Translations under genes and position numbers: made by a program | Shown here: piece after piece, positions 60,513 to 64,000 of the stretch | Layout: every line of letters starts with the position of its first letter | How positions within the stretch are numbered: the first letter of the stretch is position 1 | Source of the DNA: Callaeas wilsoni | Lineage: Eukaryota > Chordata > Aves > Passeriformes > Callaeidae | Reading direction: 5' to 3' | Length of the DNA stretch: 64,000 bases | Assembly (NCBI GenBank): GCA_013398955.1 | Contig: VWPU01001269.1 | Span: 69,374 to 133,373 of the forward strand | Notes under the pieces: generated by a model | Databases searched by the model: none | What the model was told of the DNA's origin: nothing | The model's input: the letters and a program-made list of their open reading frames with translations, nothing else

Positions 60513-60568
60513 AATATTGTAGAGGTCTGAGCTAAAATTGTACAATATTATAGAGGTCTGAGCTAAAA
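60513..60568. repeat. 25-bp direct repeat, 31-bp period
   Basis: AATATTGTAGAGGTCTGAGC plus TAAAA at 60,513-60,537 recurs at 60,544-60,568 with one G/A difference. This is a recent tandem duplication of about 31 bases. Confidence 0.93.
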
Positions 60569-62995
60569 GAATAGAGAACCTGATGTCAGTAAAAGTGTGA
60601 ACCTCTAGAAAATAACAGAATCTTATGCTTTAAATATTGTGTATTCAGGGAAAAAAAAAAAAAAAAGGAAGGAAAAGTAGGAAGAAAAACCCCAAAGGAT
60701 AAGAAGGGCCATGATCCATGCTGATGCCTGCATTTCTGTTATTAGTAGTGGCCCTGACCCAGCCAGGCACGAATCACACACAGAAATCAAAACTAAACGT
60801 TGAGCAATCCTTTGAGGGGCTGGGGGTGGAAATCTCCACGTTTGGGTTTGCTCCAAGAGGAGCAGAATGGTGGGATGTGGATCCTCCCATGCTCCAGTGC
60901 CTCCAGCAAAACCTGCTCACTGGGATTTTGCTTATGGTACCTGCCAATGTGGCCCAAAGCTCTTTGAAATGAGGAGCTTTCAGTGTCTTCCTTACTTTTG
61001 GAATTTTGCTCTTGTGAATATCTCGGCCCATAAACATGGATAGCTTCCCCCGTTCCTGCGAGGAGTCATCAGCAGTGTGATGGCTGCAAAGATTTATAAA
61101 TTCTGCTTCAGGCAAATTGGTAAATGTCTATTTTCAACTGATTTTTTTTTTTTTCCTAATGCGTGGAACTGCTGGAGGCTAAACCCTTGGATTTCCCTGG
61201 GATGTTTCCATGCCCATATGACATCTACCTTTTCCTAAGTCAAAATTAACTCCCGACATTTGTGGATGCTCTGGTTTCCAGACAGACCCCAGCTGGGCTT
61301 ATTGGTCTAAAAAAGCTCTGCCTCATCCCAGAGACAATCAAGGCTCAGGCTGAACCTCAGGTAGTAAATCCCAAAGGTTTCAGCCCCTGCAGTGTTCCAC
61401 CCCCTGATACCTTCTCTCATCCATCCCTTGCTTGAGCACCTGGTGAGTTCATTGCCCATTTTATGAGCTATTGAGTGGGGTGAACATGTGACTTGACTGT
61501 AATTGAGTTTTAACTGCTGGAAAAATATCTCATTTCTATTTGGGTACCGCATTTATTGGTTTCTCAAGTTTTTATCAGGTTTTTTCTGGTGGCTCTGATG
61601 ACTCAGAAATGGGAGAGGACACCGTGAATTAGGAACCGTAAAAAGGAGGAAAAGTAAATTAGTGACGTTCTCTTCCTTCATAAATAAATATTTATGATTC
61701 CGCCAATAGGTTCTCCTGCTTCAGCCCTGTGCAAACACTGTCTGCAGCAGAGGCAATGCTGATTTTAAGCAATGCGCTCTCAGATGCAGAGTCCTGTTCC
61801 TCAGTGCCTGGAGTTAGCGCAGCTCAGCTCCTCACAGACTCTTTGATGCTTGGAGTCCATGTTCAGGTGCTTTTTAGGCAACTGGGAAACCACTTTATGC
61901 GTTGTCTTTTCCATGGAATCTCCTGAACATTTGTGGCATCAGTTTTAGCAATCTTATCTGCAAATTTATCTGAGCTATTCAATAAATCGCCAAAAGTCAC
62001 TCAAATTCCTTGACTCCTGTTCCCAACACAGATATTTATTTAGGACATCCCATCCCTTCAGGCTGTCCCTCTTCTTTCCTGATGTTTCAAACCCAAGTGA
62101 AATGAGGACTCTCCTCCTGCTGGCACTCTGATTTTGGCTGGGAAGAGGGATGTTTTTCCTGCGAGCGCTGGAGTTTCCGAAGGCAGCCAGTCGAGTTTGT
62201 TTTTTCCCCCAGCATTTCAAAGACTGCACTGTCCCGTGGCTCCTCGGCTTTAGGGCAGCTTTAGTGCCTGACAAAAGTGTGGAGGAAAACCCTCCTGAGC
62301 ACGGGGTGTTACAACCTCCTGCAGAGGAGTGGCCAACCACCTCAGCCTCCAGTGCCAGACCACGCGGCGCTGAGATGCCGAAATTTGTTCCATCCTGGCA
62401 GCGCTCAGGAAGGGCCAATTTCGCAGGAGACGGAAGCTGGCAGAGCTCTGTCTGTAAAGACTTCGGAATAGTCTGATTTTTATCAGAAATGACAACAAAA
62501 GGGGAGTAAGCCAAGGGTGCTCCAAAAGCTTGGTTTGCCTCCCTCCACTCTCACCAACGTCATGGAGAGAATTTCCTGAGGATTTCTCCAGGAGACTCCC
62601 TATAGAAGAGTTTTTCTCTGCTGCTGCAAGTCCTTATGTTTCAAAGGGAAAATGAGTGTTTTTGGGTAAATTATTGACAAAGCAAAAGTGTGACTGCTCT
62701 GAGGTCGTTCCAGTGCATGAGGCTACATTCTTCCTCGCAGAGCTGGTGAGAGTAAACAACATTATTATAGATTTTGGTCATGCCCTGGCACCAGGCAGTG
62801 CAGTTTCTGTGTTTGCCATATGCTCGCACTGAACTGGAACAGCTCTGCGTACACAGGGAAATTATTTCAAGAGCCAGTTCGGCCTCAGAACTCACTGTCA
62901 AAATTACGATGTACACGATGCATTCTGCCGACCACAGAAGGGGTTTTGTTTGTCAAGTGAAATAATGTGTAATTTGGGATATCATTTAGGAAAGC
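60569..62995. other. unique sequence, no gene recognised
   Basis: An A16 run lies at 60,651-60,666, and T-rich sequence near 61,142. The block at 61,540-61,720 looks CNE-like (ATGACTCAG AP-1-like near 61,599; TAAATAAATATTTATGA near 61,682). A 179-codon minus frame (61,975-62,514) and a 108-codon plus frame overlap, with no recognisable domain. Confidence 0.5.
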
Positions 62996-63050
62996 TTTTT
63001 TTAAAAAAAATTCTTTTTTTAAAAAAAAAATAATTTTTTTTTTTTTTTTT
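62996..63050. repeat. self-complementary T/A tract
   Basis: The order is T7 A8, TTC, T7 A10, TAA, then a long T run (about 18). Each T7-A pair can fold back on itself, so this is a low-complexity palindromic tract. Confidence 0.9.
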
Positions 63051-64000
63051 CATATCCCACCGCAGGCCTGGAGACTGCAGCATGGGATTAGTGGACAGCA
63101 TCCTGCAGCTCCCAGCGATGACCGCGGCTCCACGTGAGACGGGAGACGGAGGACGCACAAGCCAAGACTTTAAACTGGGATTGCAGGAGGCGACTTGCTG
63201 AGCCAAATAAAGAGAAGAGGGAAAATTGACACCCCACAAGACATGGACAATTGTTGCCACCGGCTGGGAGGCCTTAAATTACAACCCCATTTTGTATATC
63301 CAAAAGCTTACACTTTCTATTTATATGTCCCACTTCTTCTGTGCACCAAAAGTTGGATTTGGCAAATGCAGCTATTCCCTGCAGGCACATGGGTGGGGTT
63401 TGCTGCAGAGAAAATAAACTTGATTGTTGAAAACCTGTGTTTGCAATTACTCGGAGTTTCAATATTCTGAGGTCAGAATAGATCCTTTCAAACTCATAAT
63501 GCTTTGAAACAGATTCATGTTCGTTCCGAAACGGTTATTGGATTAAAATGAAATATTGGGATATTTTTGGTAAGCAAGTTATACCAAAACCCTTCAATAG
63601 AAATTATGAAAATGTGGAAAGAAAGAAAGTATTGAAAGTTTTGGGGGGTTAAAGAAGACCTTTTCTGTTAAAAATAATTAGTTCTAAAAATGACAACCAC
63701 CTACATTAATCAGTTCAGCTACACTGAACTGGCCAAACCAGGTTTCCAATACATCTTTTGGGAGATTATTCTATGGACTGAAAGATCTTTGCTTGGCAAA
63801 GGAGCAGGTATAAATAGTAAGAGACATTTTCTTCGGGGACTTTGGGGGACTGGATGAGAGTCTTAGTTCATAAATATTGTCACAGAAAAGCCCATGACTG
63901 TCTTTGGACAAAAAGCCAGATTTTGCAGTGTGTTTAATGTGCCTTAATTTCCTTAGGAGTGAGGAACATGGACTGGCACTTAAAAATAAATTAAATGTCC
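63051..64000. other. unique sequence to window end
   Basis: Overlapping short frames at 63,195-63,470 have no recognisable domains. From 63,471 to the end no frame of 60 codons is seen. Confidence 0.5.

Noticed and set aside
61975..62514. 179-codon minus-strand frame
   Set aside because: No domain recognised, and it overlaps another open plus frame in the same place, so chance is more likely.
1..64000. tRNA, rRNA, snRNA, CRISPR arrays, insertion sequences, operons, viral integrations
   Set aside because: I looked for tRNA B-box strings, known small-RNA starts, regularly spaced repeats, terminal inverted repeats and retroviral protein motifs, and saw none that could be supported by eye.

Overview
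This window looks like non-coding or very gene-poor nuclear DNA from a bird, or possibly another sauropsid. The evidence is the repeat content. Several copies of the CR1 (chicken repeat 1) LINE end in the diagnostic tail resembling ATTCTATGATTCTATGA. There are also much older CR1/L3-type relics and two short MIR-like SINE remnants. Overall interspersed-repeat density is low, CpG is sparse, and no bacterial, plasmid or phage gene organisation is visible. The order and species cannot be fixed from the sequence alone.

The layout from left to right is as follows. Bases 194-697 hold a higher-order minisatellite: 150-bp units, each a 70+80-bp dimer built from a decamer, with three units identical base for base. 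From 0.7 to 20.4 kb lies mostly unique DNA with several AT/homeobox-motif-rich blocks that look like conserved non-coding elements (about 3.5-4.0, 9.4-9.6, 10.5-10.7 and 17.6-18.5 kb) and a 48-bp tandem repeat near 14.3 kb. From 20.5 to 24.3 kb is a LINE-rich patch: two younger CR1 tails back to back, then two ancient antisense CR1/L3 3' regions, one interrupted by a (CTAT)10 microsatellite. From 24.3 to 43.7 kb is unique sequence with one clear antisense CR1 (33.6 kb), one CR1-like patch with inverted tails (36.9 kb) and a small CpG cluster (38.2 kb).

From 39 to 47 kb the minus strand carries several open segments bounded by plausible splice sites. The best is a possible terminal exon at 43,859-44,064, with a stop codon and an AATAAA 75 bases downstream. 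A reading-phase-compatible segment with a strong acceptor lies at 45,673-45,845. I do not recognise the protein, so these are candidates only. A clear antisense CR1 sits at 47.3 kb. From 50 to 64 kb there are more CNE-like blocks (51.6-52.1, 54.5-54.9 and 57.2-58.2 kb), CR1/L3 scraps, a MIR-like scrap, a 31-bp duplication and a self-complementary T/A tract.

Most open reading frames in the window are chance frames. No complete protein-coding gene, tRNA, rRNA, CRISPR array or operon can be supported. If the CNE-like blocks are real, the most economical reading is a regulatory landscape or a long intron or gene desert around a developmental gene outside the window. That is inference, and I cannot name the gene. 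I found no evidence for a new multi-gene system.
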